Assembly (NCBI GenBank): GCA_964451365.1
Contig: CAYVIB010000011.1
Span: 65,640-129,639, forward strand
Length of the DNA: 64,000 nucleotides
Reading direction: 5' to 3'
Origin: CAYVIB01 sp964451365
Lineage (GTDB): Bacteria; Pseudomonadota; Gammaproteobacteria; Pseudomonadales; Cellvibrionaceae
Part shown: piece by piece, positions 35,329-43,459 of the stretch
How positions within the stretch are numbered: position 1 is the first letter of the stretch
How the letters are laid out: every line of letters starts with the position of its first letter
Notes under the pieces: generated by a model
What the model was told of the DNA's origin: nothing
What the model saw: only the letters and a program-made list of their open reading frames with translations
The model's database searches: none
Position numbers and translations under genes: made by a program

Positions 35329-36333
35329 CTACTTTTCCGCATAGTATTTTTGCGGGTTGGCCTGTTCCAGTTCCACCAGTTCGGTTACCACTTTTTCCAG
35401 GCCGGAAGCCGGTGTAAGTTCCAGCGATTCATTCAAGCTGTCGACAGCCTGCTTCCCTCCCCTGCCGGCAACCGCATGGTAACTGGCGCGGTGTAAACGC
35501 GCCGCGGCCAGGAGCTGATACTGGCTGAAGTCCGCGGCGATTACCGACGATTCCTTTTTATAGCGGATTAAATCCATTGAGGTGTTCGCCGCACGTTTCC
35601 ATGCCTGCGCCGCATCCAGGTGAGCGTCCGCATTGGAAAAAGCATAGCCGGCCTGCTCATACAATTTGCCCGCCGTTCGCAAAATGCGGTAAGTCAGCAG
35701 CCTTAGTTCTTTCTCTGCTGCTTCGTCGCTCTCTTTTTCCCGGGCGTTCCACAGCGTATCGGTGTAACTGTAGTAATCGTTGGCCGCATCCAAAGTATCT
35801 TCCGAATAATGACTCCAGGCACGGGTGACTTCATCCTTTTTTTTATGGGCAAGCCAGCTGCCGGTAATCTGTCTCTGCACTTTAAACAGGCTATCGATAT
35901 TGTTATCGACAATTCTCAGCATTTCCGTGGCTTCATCGAATTTGTATTTTTTCACTCGACTTTTCACATAGTTGAGATCAGCGTGAATTGACCAGTACAT
36001 GGCTGCAACCTGGGAATTCATCGGCTTGATTTCATTTTCAGCCAATACATCCACCTGGCTTAAGTGAAGATCAAACGGCACATGGTTGGCCGCCGGCCCA
36101 TGAACAGAGCAATAAGCCGCTCGCGGTCCGTGGGTACTGTCAGCGCAGGCTCGTTTAATACCGGCCTGATGACTGAAACATACATCCTGCCAGGATGCCA
36201 GTGGAAGGGCCTTACAGTCACAATCGATTGCGGAACATTGATCGGCGGAGAAGGTGTCAGGGGAAAGGAAAAGAACTGCTATAAAGCATCCGGCATGGGC
36301 AGTCTTACGCAAGGAATCAATCAGATCAGTCAT
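35329..36333 (-). CDS. Secreted protein of unknown function with N-terminal Cys cluster
   Basis: A 334-residue protein I do not recognise. A signal peptide (about 1-30, ending FSA) is followed by a Cys-rich stretch of about 50 residues with six Cys (QCSAIDCDCK, VCFSHQ, RACADS, AYCSVHG), probably disulfide-bonded. The rest (about 95-334) is highly helical, with charged, TPR-like helices such as YEQAGYAFSNADAHLDAAQ. The ATG at 36333 has an almost perfect AAAGGAGGT three bases upstream, implying strong translation. It stands alone between a terminator and a 374-bp gap, so it is a monocistronic unit. Periplasmic or secreted location is inferred. Confidence 0.75.
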   Translation of the reverse strand: MTDLIDSLRKTAHAGCFIAVLFLSPDTFSADQCSAIDCDCKALPLASWQDVCFSHQAGIKRACADSTHGPRAAYCSVHGPAANHVPFDLHLSQVDVLAENEIKPMNSQVAAMYWSIHADLNYVKSRVKKYKFDEATEMLRIVDNNIDSLFKVQRQITGSWLAHKKKDEVTRAWSHYSEDTLDAANDYYSYTDTLWNAREKESDEAAEKELRLLTYRILRTAGKLYEQAGYAFSNADAHLDAAQAWKRAANTSMDLIRYKKESSVIAADFSQYQLLAAARLHRASYHAVAGRGGKQAVDSLNESLELTPASGLEKVVTELVELEQANPQKYYAEK

Positions 36334-36707
36334 ACGACCTCCTTTAGCGAAGCAGACTTATTTTTTTGTTTATGGGAACTTCTTATAACGCTTATATTCA
36401 GCGTAAGCCGCAACTTCTATATTTACAAATTTTGGGTTATCTCATTTTGCTCAATTAACAACCAGCTTTATTACCTTCTCGACTTAAGAAGAAAACGCTG
36501 TTTTTACCCGGTAATGTTTATGCGAAAAAATTTTTTAAGCGGGAGTTAAAGCAGGGTTTTATTGTGGAAAGTTATTAGAGGGATAGTATGCATGGGCGAT
36601 AGTGCCCAAAAAGGGACTGACCTTTTATTAAAAAATATGACCAGACAGGCACAATCATATTATTTATCGCAAATCCTTTTGCCGTTAAATCGACTCCAGC
36701 CTTCTTT
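36334..36707. other. 374-bp AT-rich intergenic region between aroC and the Cys-rich protein gene
   Basis: No gene seen on either strand. It should contain the promoter of the Cys-rich protein gene (minus strand; TATAAG-like boxes around 36382-36402 without a convincing -35) and the 3' end of the aroC transcript. Only weak hairpins are visible (GCTTA/TAAGC near 36391-36408). Confidence 0.4.
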
Positions 36708-37817
36708 TTAATGACCGGATTCAGGTGTAGCCGGAATAACCGGCACCGAGTTTTCCACCCTTCCGTTCTGCGCATAATGGCGCATCGCGTGATCGAGCAA
36801 CACCAAAGCCATCATCGCCTCGGCAATCGGGGTTGCCCGGATGCCAACACAAGGATCGTGTCTTCCGGTGGTAACTACTTCAACCGGCTGACCGTAGATG
36901 TCGACACTGCGACCGGGAATACGCAGACTCGATGTCGGTTTAAGTGCGATATGGGCAATCAGGTCCTGCCCCGTGGAGATGCCGCCCAAGACACCGCCGG
37001 CATTATTGGACAGAAAGCCTTGCGGCGTGATTTCGTCGCGGTGCTCTGTTCCCTTTTGCGAAACGCTGGCAAACCCCGCTCCTATCTCCACCCCCTTTAC
37101 CGCATTGATACCCATCAACGCGTGGGCAAGATCGGCATCGAGGCGATCGAATATCGGTTCACCCAGGCCGGGAAGCATATTGCCGGCAACGACAGTTATT
37201 TTTGCACCGACGGAATTTCCCTCCTTGTTCAGGGCTTGCATGTAGTTTTCCATTTCCGCTACTTTAGCTACGTCCGGACAGAAAAAAGGATTATTGCCCA
37301 CCTCGTTCCAATCCACCTGTTCGATTTGTATCGGCCCCAGTTGCGACAAGTAACCTCTTACCGTAATCCCCCAAAATTCACGCAACACTTTTTTTGCAAT
37401 CGCGCCGGCCGCGACCCGCATGGCGGTTTCGCGCGCGGATGAACGGCCACCACCGCGGTAATCGCGAATACCGTACTTTTGTATGTAGGTGTAATCAGCG
37501 TGTGCGGGGCGAAACTGCTCTTTGATTTTGGAATAATCTTTTGAACGCTGGTCGGTGTTTTCAATCAACAAGCCAATAGGTGTGCCGGTGGTTTTGCCTT
37601 CGAAAACACCGGAAAGAATTTTGATTTCATCGGCCTCCTTTCGCTGCGTGGTGTAACGGGACTGGCCGGGTTTTCTCCGGTCGAGATCCCCTTGTATATC
37701 CGCTTCACTCAGTTCGATGCCGGGGGGACATCCGTCGACAATGCAACCCAAAGCCGGACCGTGGCTTTCGCCAAAACTGGTGACGGTAAATAGTTTTCCG
37801 AAGGTGTTACCTGACAT
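36708..37817 (-). CDS. aroC: Chorismate synthase
   Basis: Last step of the shikimate pathway: FMN-dependent elimination of phosphate from EPSP to chorismate, precursor of Trp, Phe, Tyr, folate and ubiquinone. The 369 residues contain GESHGPALGCIVDGCPPG at about 16-33, the FMN/EPSP signature YGIRDYRGGGRSSARETAMR, and GRHDPCVGIRATPIAEAM near the end. Start ATG at 37817; it overlaps prmB by 11 bp, as in many gammaproteobacteria. Confidence 0.98.
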   Translation of the reverse strand: MSGNTFGKLFTVTSFGESHGPALGCIVDGCPPGIELSEADIQGDLDRRKPGQSRYTTQRKEADEIKILSGVFEGKTTGTPIGLLIENTDQRSKDYSKIKEQFRPAHADYTYIQKYGIRDYRGGGRSSARETAMRVAAGAIAKKVLREFWGITVRGYLSQLGPIQIEQVDWNEVGNNPFFCPDVAKVAEMENYMQALNKEGNSVGAKITVVAGNMLPGLGEPIFDRLDADLAHALMGINAVKGVEIGAGFASVSQKGTEHRDEITPQGFLSNNAGGVLGGISTGQDLIAHIALKPTSSLRIPGRSVDIYGQPVEVVTTGRHDPCVGIRATPIAEAMMALVLLDHAMRHYAQNGRVENSVPVIPATPESGH

Positions 37818-38715
37818 TAAAAAATTCCTGATTCTGGTTTATTTCTTCTGCGGTTAAAACAAAAACGCCGTGTCCACCGTACTCGAACTCCGGCCACATG
37901 AAAGGCACTTTGGGGTACGCGTGCTCCAGGGCTTCCCAGCTGTTCCCCACTTCCACAACCAAAAGCCCCTTTGGGTTTAAGAACCGACCGGCGTCAGCGA
38001 GAATTTTTCGCGTGATATCGAGGCCATCGGCACCGGAGGCCAGTCCCAATACCGGCTCAGCGCGGTATTCATCGGGCATGGACGCCAAATCCCGAGCGTC
38101 GACATAGGGGGGGTTGGAGACTATTAAATCATATTTGCCGGTGATGTTCCCGAACACGTCCGACCGAATAGCGCGAACCCGTTCACCGAGACCGTGAAAT
38201 TCGATGTTCATCTGTGCCACATGCAGTGCTTCCGGCGAGATATCGCTGAGGTCCACTGCCGCGGTGTCAAACGCCGTTGCACAGGCAATGCCGATACACC
38301 CACTGCCGGTACACAAATCCAGGATTCGCCCGGGCGCCTGTTCGAGCCAGGGCTGAAACCCATTGACCACCAGTTCGGCAATGGGCGAGCGCGGGACGAG
38401 AACATCGCGATTGACGATAAATTCAAGACCGGCAAACCAGGCCCGACCGGTCAGGTAGGCCGCCGGCACTCTTTGGGAAATCCTGGTCTCCACCAGCGCC
38501 GCCAACACCTTCTCCTTGTCCGCTGGCAATGGGGTTTCAAGAAGATCTTCCAGCGCTGTCCAATCCGTCCCGAGAGCGTGCAGCGCAAGCACCGCCGCTT
38601 CATCCCGGGCATTGTCGGTACCGTGGCCGAAAAAGACCCCCGCCGCCTGAAAACGGGAGGCGGCCCATTCAATCCATTCGGCAAGGGTTTCAGGACCGGT
38701 TTTATCTTCTATCAT
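37807..38715 (-). CDS. prmB: Ribosomal protein uL3 N5-glutamine methyltransferase
   Basis: SAM-dependent methyltransferase that modifies a glutamine of ribosomal protein L3. The 302 residues have the N-terminal helical domain, ending in PAAYLTGRAWFAGLEFIVN, the SAM-binding ILDLCTGSGCIGIACA, and the catalytic NPPY in LIVSNPPYVDARD. The position immediately upstream of aroC distinguishes prmB from its paralogue prmC, which usually adjoins prfA. ATG at 38715 is preferred; a TTG nine codons earlier is less likely. Confidence 0.93.
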   Translation of the reverse strand: MIEDKTGPETLAEWIEWAASRFQAAGVFFGHGTDNARDEAAVLALHALGTDWTALEDLLETPLPADKEKVLAALVETRISQRVPAAYLTGRAWFAGLEFIVNRDVLVPRSPIAELVVNGFQPWLEQAPGRILDLCTGSGCIGIACATAFDTAAVDLSDISPEALHVAQMNIEFHGLGERVRAIRSDVFGNITGKYDLIVSNPPYVDARDLASMPDEYRAEPVLGLASGADGLDITRKILADAGRFLNPKGLLVVEVGNSWEALEHAYPKVPFMWPEFEYGGHGVFVLTAEEINQNQEFFNVR

Positions 38716-38878
38716 AATTTCGTCGGCTGGGGCAGAATGCAAATCGGCTTTGGCAACAGGCTAAAAGGCAGGTATTCTACCCGCTTTTTTGCTGCTTCGG
38801 GACCATTTGCACCGGTAACGGCTCGATAGCTCCGTGGTCCAACAGCGCGAGGAATTTTTAGTTCAATTCGGTGGTTTT

Positions 38879-39418
38879 ATGAAAGAAATGTTTGCAAAGA
38901 TTATTGAATCCGTCGGTGAAGACCTGAACCGTCCGGGCCTGGTCCAGACGCCGGAACGGGCGGCCGCGGCCTACGAGTTCCTGACCAGCGGCTACAAACA
39001 GACGCTGGAGGAAGTGGTGAACGATGCCCTGTTCCCTTCCGACTCACACGATATGGTCATCGTGAAAGATATCGAGCTGTTCTCCATGTGCGAGCACCAC
39101 ATGCTGCCGTTTATCGGCAAGGCGCACGTGGGTTACATCCCCACCGGCAAGGTGCTGGGCCTGTCGAAGGTGGCCCGTATTGTCGATATGTATTCGCGAC
39201 GCCTGCAGATCCAGGAGAACCTGACCTCGCAGATTGCCGAAACCATCCAGACGGTAACGGGCGCGGCCGGTGTCGGTGTGATTATCGAAGCGAAACACCT
39301 GTGCATGATGATGCGGGGCGTGGAAAAGCAGAATTCGTCAATGAAGACTTCCGCAATGCTGGGGTATTTCCGGACCAACCTGAATACCCGGAATGAATTT
39401 CTTTCATTATTAAAGTAA
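38879..39418 (+). CDS. folE: GTP cyclohydrolase I
   Basis: Converts GTP to 7,8-dihydroneopterin triphosphate for folate (and possibly queuosine) synthesis. The 179-residue protein has Zn ligands Cys71 and His74 in MCEHHMLPF and a third Cys in KHLCMMMRG, plus TPERAAAAYEFLTSGY and SKVARIVDMYSRRLQIQE. The ATG at 38879 has GGTGG four bases upstream; an earlier start at 38834 is unlikely. It is divergent from prmB and convergent with the DUF4892 gene. Confidence 0.95.
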   Translation: MKEMFAKIIESVGEDLNRPGLVQTPERAAAAYEFLTSGYKQTLEEVVNDALFPSDSHDMVIVKDIELFSMCEHHMLPFIGKAHVGYIPTGKVLGLSKVARIVDMYSRRLQIQENLTSQIAETIQTVTGAAGVGVIIEAKHLCMMMRGVEKQNSSMKTSAMLGYFRTNLNTRNEFLSLLK

Positions 39419-39504
39419 AACCCTCGCAATTCACCCCGCGCGGGCTGAATGAAATGAATCCCAACAAAGGCGCTGAGTCTGTTGGGATTCGTCACCTCAT
39501 CAAC

Positions 39505-40383
39505 CTACCTGACCACCAGTTCAATTCTGGCGCTGGTAAATTTTCCCCTCGGTGCCAGCGGGCCGACACCCCGGCTTTCAATACGTTCCACCTTCACCCC
39601 CCTTTCCACCAGTCGCGCCTTTAATTTTTCGGCGTAATTTTTCGAGCGCTCCAGCTGTTCCTTTAAATCACCCCTTTGATAATCGTGGCCGACTATATAC
39701 AACACCAGTCGCGGGTTACGGGCCATTGCCGAAGCAACGGATTCGACGTGATCATCCTCGAAAACCGGCTCGGCTCCGATAAGATCCATTCCCGGAAAAA
39801 CGAAATACTTTTTTGTCTCCAGTTCCGCCAGAATCGCCTCCGGACTTGAGACAATGGATTTCCCGCGCCCCGCGTGCAATTCCAGCATATCAATCTGCGC
39901 GTAGATACGTTTGTTTCCACGCTGCACGGCGTATGCCACCGCTATATTACTGCCTGATTCACCATCCAACTCCCAAACCCAATAATGTTGGTAGCGATCG
40001 AGACCGTAGAGCTGTTTGATACCGAAAATCTCGTTAGCCCAGGCGGCGCTGCTACCGCAGTCAAGCCCGGCACAGGAATACAGCAAACGGCCCCGCGGGG
40101 ACGAAAAGTAGTTGGCAATGGTATTGGCCACTTCGCGCCGACTGAAGATATCGTTTACTTCAATAGTGCGGCGGTGAAGTGTCGCGGTAATTTTTTCTTC
40201 CCGCCCGGCTTGCCAGATGCCGTTGTTTTTTTGCAGGGGCCCCAGCGCAAGCCGATAATCCGCATGTTCCGAACGGGATGAGTAGACGGTCCGGCTGTCG
40301 GGAAATAGATTTTCCACCGGCTGTCCGCCGGCCCGGGATGCGACCAGCAAAAAAAACACAAACGAGGCTATTCGGTTGGTCAT
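39505..40383 (-). CDS. DUF4892 protein with OmpA-like C-terminal region
   Basis: A 292-residue exported protein: signal peptide (FVFFLLVASRAGG) and then a DUF4892-like region from about 28 to 210 (LFPDSRTVYSSRSEHADYRL, LLYSCAGLDCGSSAAWANEI). The C-terminal ~80 residues have the OmpA/MotB-like pattern: LVLYIVGHDY, SKNYAEKLKARLVERGVKVE and IESRGVGPLAPRG. The usual peptidoglycan-binding Asp and Arg positions are only partly recognisable. Its ATG overlaps the stop of the alpha/beta hydrolase gene (ATGA), so the two are coupled. An envelope role is inferred. Confidence 0.8.
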   Translation of the reverse strand: MTNRIASFVFFLLVASRAGGQPVENLFPDSRTVYSSRSEHADYRLALGPLQKNNGIWQAGREEKITATLHRRTIEVNDIFSRREVANTIANYFSSPRGRLLYSCAGLDCGSSAAWANEIFGIKQLYGLDRYQHYWVWELDGESGSNIAVAYAVQRGNKRIYAQIDMLELHAGRGKSIVSSPEAILAELETKKYFVFPGMDLIGAEPVFEDDHVESVASAMARNPRLVLYIVGHDYQRGDLKEQLERSKNYAEKLKARLVERGVKVERIESRGVGPLAPRGKFTSARIELVVR

Positions 40384-41282
40384 GGTTGAAAATAATCCAA
40401 AATTACTTGAGACACCGCACTGGCGCCAACCGACATATGTAAATGATGCCCTCCCTCGAGGTGCTCCACTTTTATTCCAGGGTAATTCTTCAGCGTTTCA
40501 ATGGAGTCGGAAAACCAGTCCAGAATGCCCGTGTTACCGACAATAAAAACGGCGACAGGTTTTTGGCCGGGCGGAGCCGGGTCCGGATACTGCTTATGAA
40601 ATTCGTCAACGAACGCCTTAACCTGCCCCGGCGTCAGTTTGATTTCGGAAGGCGCCAGCAGTTTGGGGTCGTAACACCAGTAAAAACCTTTTTCACTCTG
40701 CCGTACCGCTCGCTTCGCCAGCGCGAGCGCATCCGGATGGATCAGCGGCATAAAACCCCGCTCCCTCGCCTTGACCGCGGCGTCAAGGGACGCATGGTAA
40801 TTGGACGGCTTGTGAAATGAGGACCTGATCCCCTCCAGCGCCATACGCAGTTGCGCCGGCGCCTGCTCCTCCGTGGCGGTTCCCGGCAATAGACCTTCGA
40901 TGGCCGCCAGGTGAGTGATTTTTTCCGGATAGGTGGCGGCGAACAACATTGAGATCATCGCCCCCCTCGAGTGGCCCATCAGGGCAAACTCGGTCCAGCC
41001 CAGTTGTTCGGTCACCAGCAACAGTTCGATGATATCCTGCCAGATATTGTAAGCCGACATTCCCGACCGACGGTCGCTGAGGCCGTGGCCCGCCAGATCC
41101 AGCGCCACGATATCGTACTTTTTGGGGTCCGGGGCAAGCATCAGCGGCACAAGAAAGTCGAAGCTTGCGCAATTATCCAGCCAACCGTGCAGGGCCAGCA
41201 CCGACATGCCCCCTTCGTCTCCCCAGCGGCGACCGCGCAGGGTCATGCCGTTCAGATGGAACTCACAGTCTTTTGGCGTCAC
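40380..41282 (-). CDS. Alpha/beta hydrolase
   Basis: A 300-residue cytoplasmic alpha/beta-hydrolase-fold enzyme. It has the oxyanion-hole LALHGWLDNCASF (about 29-41), the nucleophile elbow LMGHSRGAM (Ser about 105), and a C-terminal His in LEGGHHLHM; the acid is probably the Asp in GNTGILDWFSDS. Similar esterase/lipase-type proteins occur next to DUF4892 genes in relatives. GTG at 41282 follows GGGTGA. Substrate is unknown. Confidence 0.85.
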   Translation of the reverse strand: MTPKDCEFHLNGMTLRGRRWGDEGGMSVLALHGWLDNCASFDFLVPLMLAPDPKKYDIVALDLAGHGLSDRRSGMSAYNIWQDIIELLLVTEQLGWTEFALMGHSRGAMISMLFAATYPEKITHLAAIEGLLPGTATEEQAPAQLRMALEGIRSSFHKPSNYHASLDAAVKARERGFMPLIHPDALALAKRAVRQSEKGFYWCYDPKLLAPSEIKLTPGQVKAFVDEFHKQYPDPAPPGQKPVAVFIVGNTGILDWFSDSIETLKNYPGIKVEHLEGGHHLHMSVGASAVSQVILDYFQP

Positions 41283-41324
41283 AACTTCACCCGAAAAAAT
41301 ACAGCTTTTGGAGAGGGGAAAATA

Positions 41325-41792
41325 TCACGGATGTTTTAGCCAGCGCAAAACTCCCAGTCCCGCGGCTACGGGATCGGCGTCGATTGCCGCAAGCCCGGCA
41401 GTTCCGATTCGATAGGTACCGGTTTCCAGGCCACACAGCTTATCGACAAACGTGCCGGCAAAAGGTTGATGAGTAATCAGCAGGACGGATTCGATATGTT
41501 CGTTTGTTTGAAGATCAACCAGGAAATCGATAACAGCCTGGGCGTTGCCGCCGGGCACAATGATATCGAGATCCTGCTTATTCAGCGTGGGCAGGATTTC
41601 CCGGGCGGCGTGGAAAGTCTGCTGCGCCCTTAAATAGGGGCTCACATATACCCGCTGGACTTTTTCCAGCTCGCCGGCGCAGCGGGAAACGATGGTTTTT
41701 ACCTCGTGAACACCTTCCCACGACAGGGGCCGTTGCCTGTCCGTGGGCGCATCGGCCTCCGCGTGGCCGTGGCGCAGTACAAATATTTGCAT
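41325..41792 (-). CDS. sixA: Phosphohistidine phosphatase SixA
   Basis: Small (155-residue) histidine phosphatase of the phosphoglycerate-mutase-like fold, which dephosphorylates phosphohistidine on signalling proteins in E. coli. The catalytic RHG motif is at residues 7-9 (VLRHGHAEAD). Other active-site elements are SPYLRAQQT (Arg) and LITHQPFAG (second His). ATG at 41792 has GGAG six bases upstream; an extension of 15 residues upstream is unlikely. It is 53 bp downstream of the DUF4389 gene in a gpsA-DUF4389-sixA run. Confidence 0.9.
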   Translation of the reverse strand: MQIFVLRHGHAEADAPTDRQRPLSWEGVHEVKTIVSRCAGELEKVQRVYVSPYLRAQQTFHAAREILPTLNKQDLDIIVPGGNAQAVIDFLVDLQTNEHIESVLLITHQPFAGTFVDKLCGLETGTYRIGTAGLAAIDADPVAAGLGVLRWLKHP

Positions 41793-41845
41793 GGCTGACT
41801 CCGCTTCTTTTTTATTATCGACATTATCGTTCGACACGAGCGGCT

Positions 41846-42304
41846 TCAGACTACCGGATGCTGGTCCTTTTGGTCATCCTCGCTGTCCTTCACATTCTCC
41901 TCCGTGACATTCTCCTCCGCGAGCTCTTCCTTTTTCTCCGTTTGTTTCCGAGTGCGCGTTTTGGGTTTCACCGGGGTTAGCTCAACGGTTTCTACCGGGC
42001 CGGCTGCCGGCGCTATTTCCGTTTTAACGCTGGATTCCGGCCAGTCCGCGAAGGGAAAGGGTTTTTCCTCGCTGTTGTATATCAAAAACTGCAGCACCGA
42101 AAAGATATAAATTGATAATGAATCGCCGAATTTTCGTAAATTGATATTGTCGGCTCCGGTAATCAGGGCAAACAGAAACTGCACCACCACCAGCACCGTC
42201 ATGACAACGGAAGCCACCTGTAAAAATACGGCAAACAGGATCATGTAGATCAAACGCATCCAGTGTCTACCGGATGTCAAATTGGATTTCAGTTGCTCAT
42301 CCAT
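41846..42304 (-). CDS. DUF4389 membrane protein
   Basis: A 152-residue inner-membrane protein of the DUF4389 family: two hydrophobic helices (about 17-50, MRLIYMILFAVFLQVASVVM and TVLVVVQFLFALITG), then IYIFSVLQFLIYNSEEKPFPFADWP. The C-terminal tail is about 50 residues long, very charged and Lys/Glu-rich. The ATG at 42304 overlaps the gpsA stop in TGATG, four bases after GGGGAG. Function is unknown; the gpsA-DUF4389-sixA linkage is shared by relatives as far as I recall. Confidence 0.82.
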   Translation of the reverse strand: MDEQLKSNLTSGRHWMRLIYMILFAVFLQVASVVMTVLVVVQFLFALITGADNINLRKFGDSLSIYIFSVLQFLIYNSEEKPFPFADWPESSVKTEIAPAAGPVETVELTPVKPKTRTRKQTEKKEELAEENVTEENVKDSEDDQKDQHPVV

Positions 42305-43335
42305 CACACTCCCCCCTGTAGGTCGACGTCGCTACTCATTTCACCGGTCATCAAACCGTTAACCACGGTAAGTATATCCCGGCCCTCGAACAATACGCTA
42401 TATAGGCCGGAAACCAGGGGCATATAGACTTCCAGTTCGTCCGCCTTGCGTTTGACGATTTTGAGGGTGTTGATCCCCTCGGCCACCTGGCCTATTTCCT
42501 TGATCGCCTCTTCCAGCGACTTACCCTGCCCTATTGCCTGGCCGATACGGTAGTTGCGGCTGAGGTCGGAGGTACATGTCAGCACCAGGTCGCCCACACC
42601 GGCCAAACCGAGAAAGGTGGTGGGATTGGCGCCGAGTTCGCGGGCGAAACGACCCATTTCCGCCAGGCTGCGGGTGAGCAGCATGGCCATGGTGTTATGC
42701 CCGCACCCCAACGAAGCGGCCATGCCGGTGACGATGGCGTAGATATTTTTCAGCGCGCCGCCCAATTCGACGCCGTAACGGTCCCGATTGCGATAAACAC
42801 GGAAAGTTGAGGAAGAAAAGACCCGCTGTACGCAGTGGGCAACCTCGTCGTCTTCGCTGGCGATGACGCTGCCGGTAAACTGGTTCCGGACGATTTCAGC
42901 GGCAAAGTTGGGTCCGCTCAATACCGCAATGCGCACATTGTCGAGTTCCTCTTCCAGAATCTGACTCATCAGGTGGAATCCATCCGCCTCAATACCCTTG
43001 GTGGTGCTGATTACAATGGCATCGGGGGCAAGGTGGGGCGCCATCAGGCGCGTTACTTCGCGGAACGACTCACTGGGAACGGATATAACAACCAGGTCGC
43101 TGCGATTCACGCAGCCAGGCAGGTCAGAAGTCACCGTCAGGTTTTCGTGCAGTTTGATGCCCGGCAGGTAGTCGGGGTTTCCGCGTTTCCGCTGGCTTTC
43201 CGCCGCCCGCTCCCGGTCGCGCATCCAGAGCAAGGTTTCATGGCCGTTGGCCGAGATGATATTGGCAAGTGCGGTGCCGAAACTACCGCCACCCAATACC
43301 GATACCGATACCGATACCGTCAGTGTATCCTTCAT
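42304..43335 (-). CDS. gpsA: Glycerol-3-phosphate dehydrogenase [NAD(P)+]
   Basis: Soluble enzyme that reduces dihydroxyacetone phosphate to sn-glycerol 3-phosphate, the phospholipid backbone. The 343 residues have the Rossmann motif VLGGGSFGTALAN (about 13-25), ISTTKGIEADG, VLSGPNFAAEIV, and the catalytic Lys in GVELGGALKNIYAIVTGM. The N-terminus is slightly longer than usual because the codons just before the Rossmann glycine loop are four exact copies of a 6-bp unit, encoding VSVSVSV. Its stop overlaps the DUF4389 start. Confidence 0.96.
   Translation of the reverse strand: MKDTLTVSVSVSVLGGGSFGTALANIISANGHETLLWMRDRERAAESQRKRGNPDYLPGIKLHENLTVTSDLPGCVNRSDLVVISVPSESFREVTRLMAPHLAPDAIVISTTKGIEADGFHLMSQILEEELDNVRIAVLSGPNFAAEIVRNQFTGSVIASEDDEVAHCVQRVFSSSTFRVYRNRDRYGVELGGALKNIYAIVTGMAASLGCGHNTMAMLLTRSLAEMGRFARELGANPTTFLGLAGVGDLVLTCTSDLSRNYRIGQAIGQGKSLEEAIKEIGQVAEGINTLKIVKRKADELEVYMPLVSGLYSVLFEGRDILTVVNGLMTGEMSSDVDLQGGV
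43296..43319. repeat. Hexanucleotide tandem repeat (ATACCG x4) inside gpsA
   Basis: Four exact tandem copies of ATACCG on the plus strand (CGGTAT on the coding strand) at codons about 6-13 of gpsA. The unit is two codons long, so changes in copy number would keep the frame. Confidence 0.85.
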
Positions 43336-43384
43336 AAGCTAAGATAGTTTCCTGGTCCGGGTTGTAGATAAGACAGGCTCTAAA

Positions 43385-43421
43385 AACAAAAATACGCGGG
43401 TCACTCTAGCGTACCCGCGTT
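43385..43421 (-). terminator. Intrinsic terminator after htpG
   Basis: On the minus strand ACGCGGGT-N11-ACCCGCGT is followed by ATTTTTGTTTTT. A perfect 16-bp palindrome GGCCTGGCGCCAGGCC at 43435-43450 lies between it and the htpG stop and may form a second hairpin. Confidence 0.85.
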
Positions 43422-43459
43422 ACAAGATAAAGCTGGCCTGGCGCCAGGCCCTGAACGAA

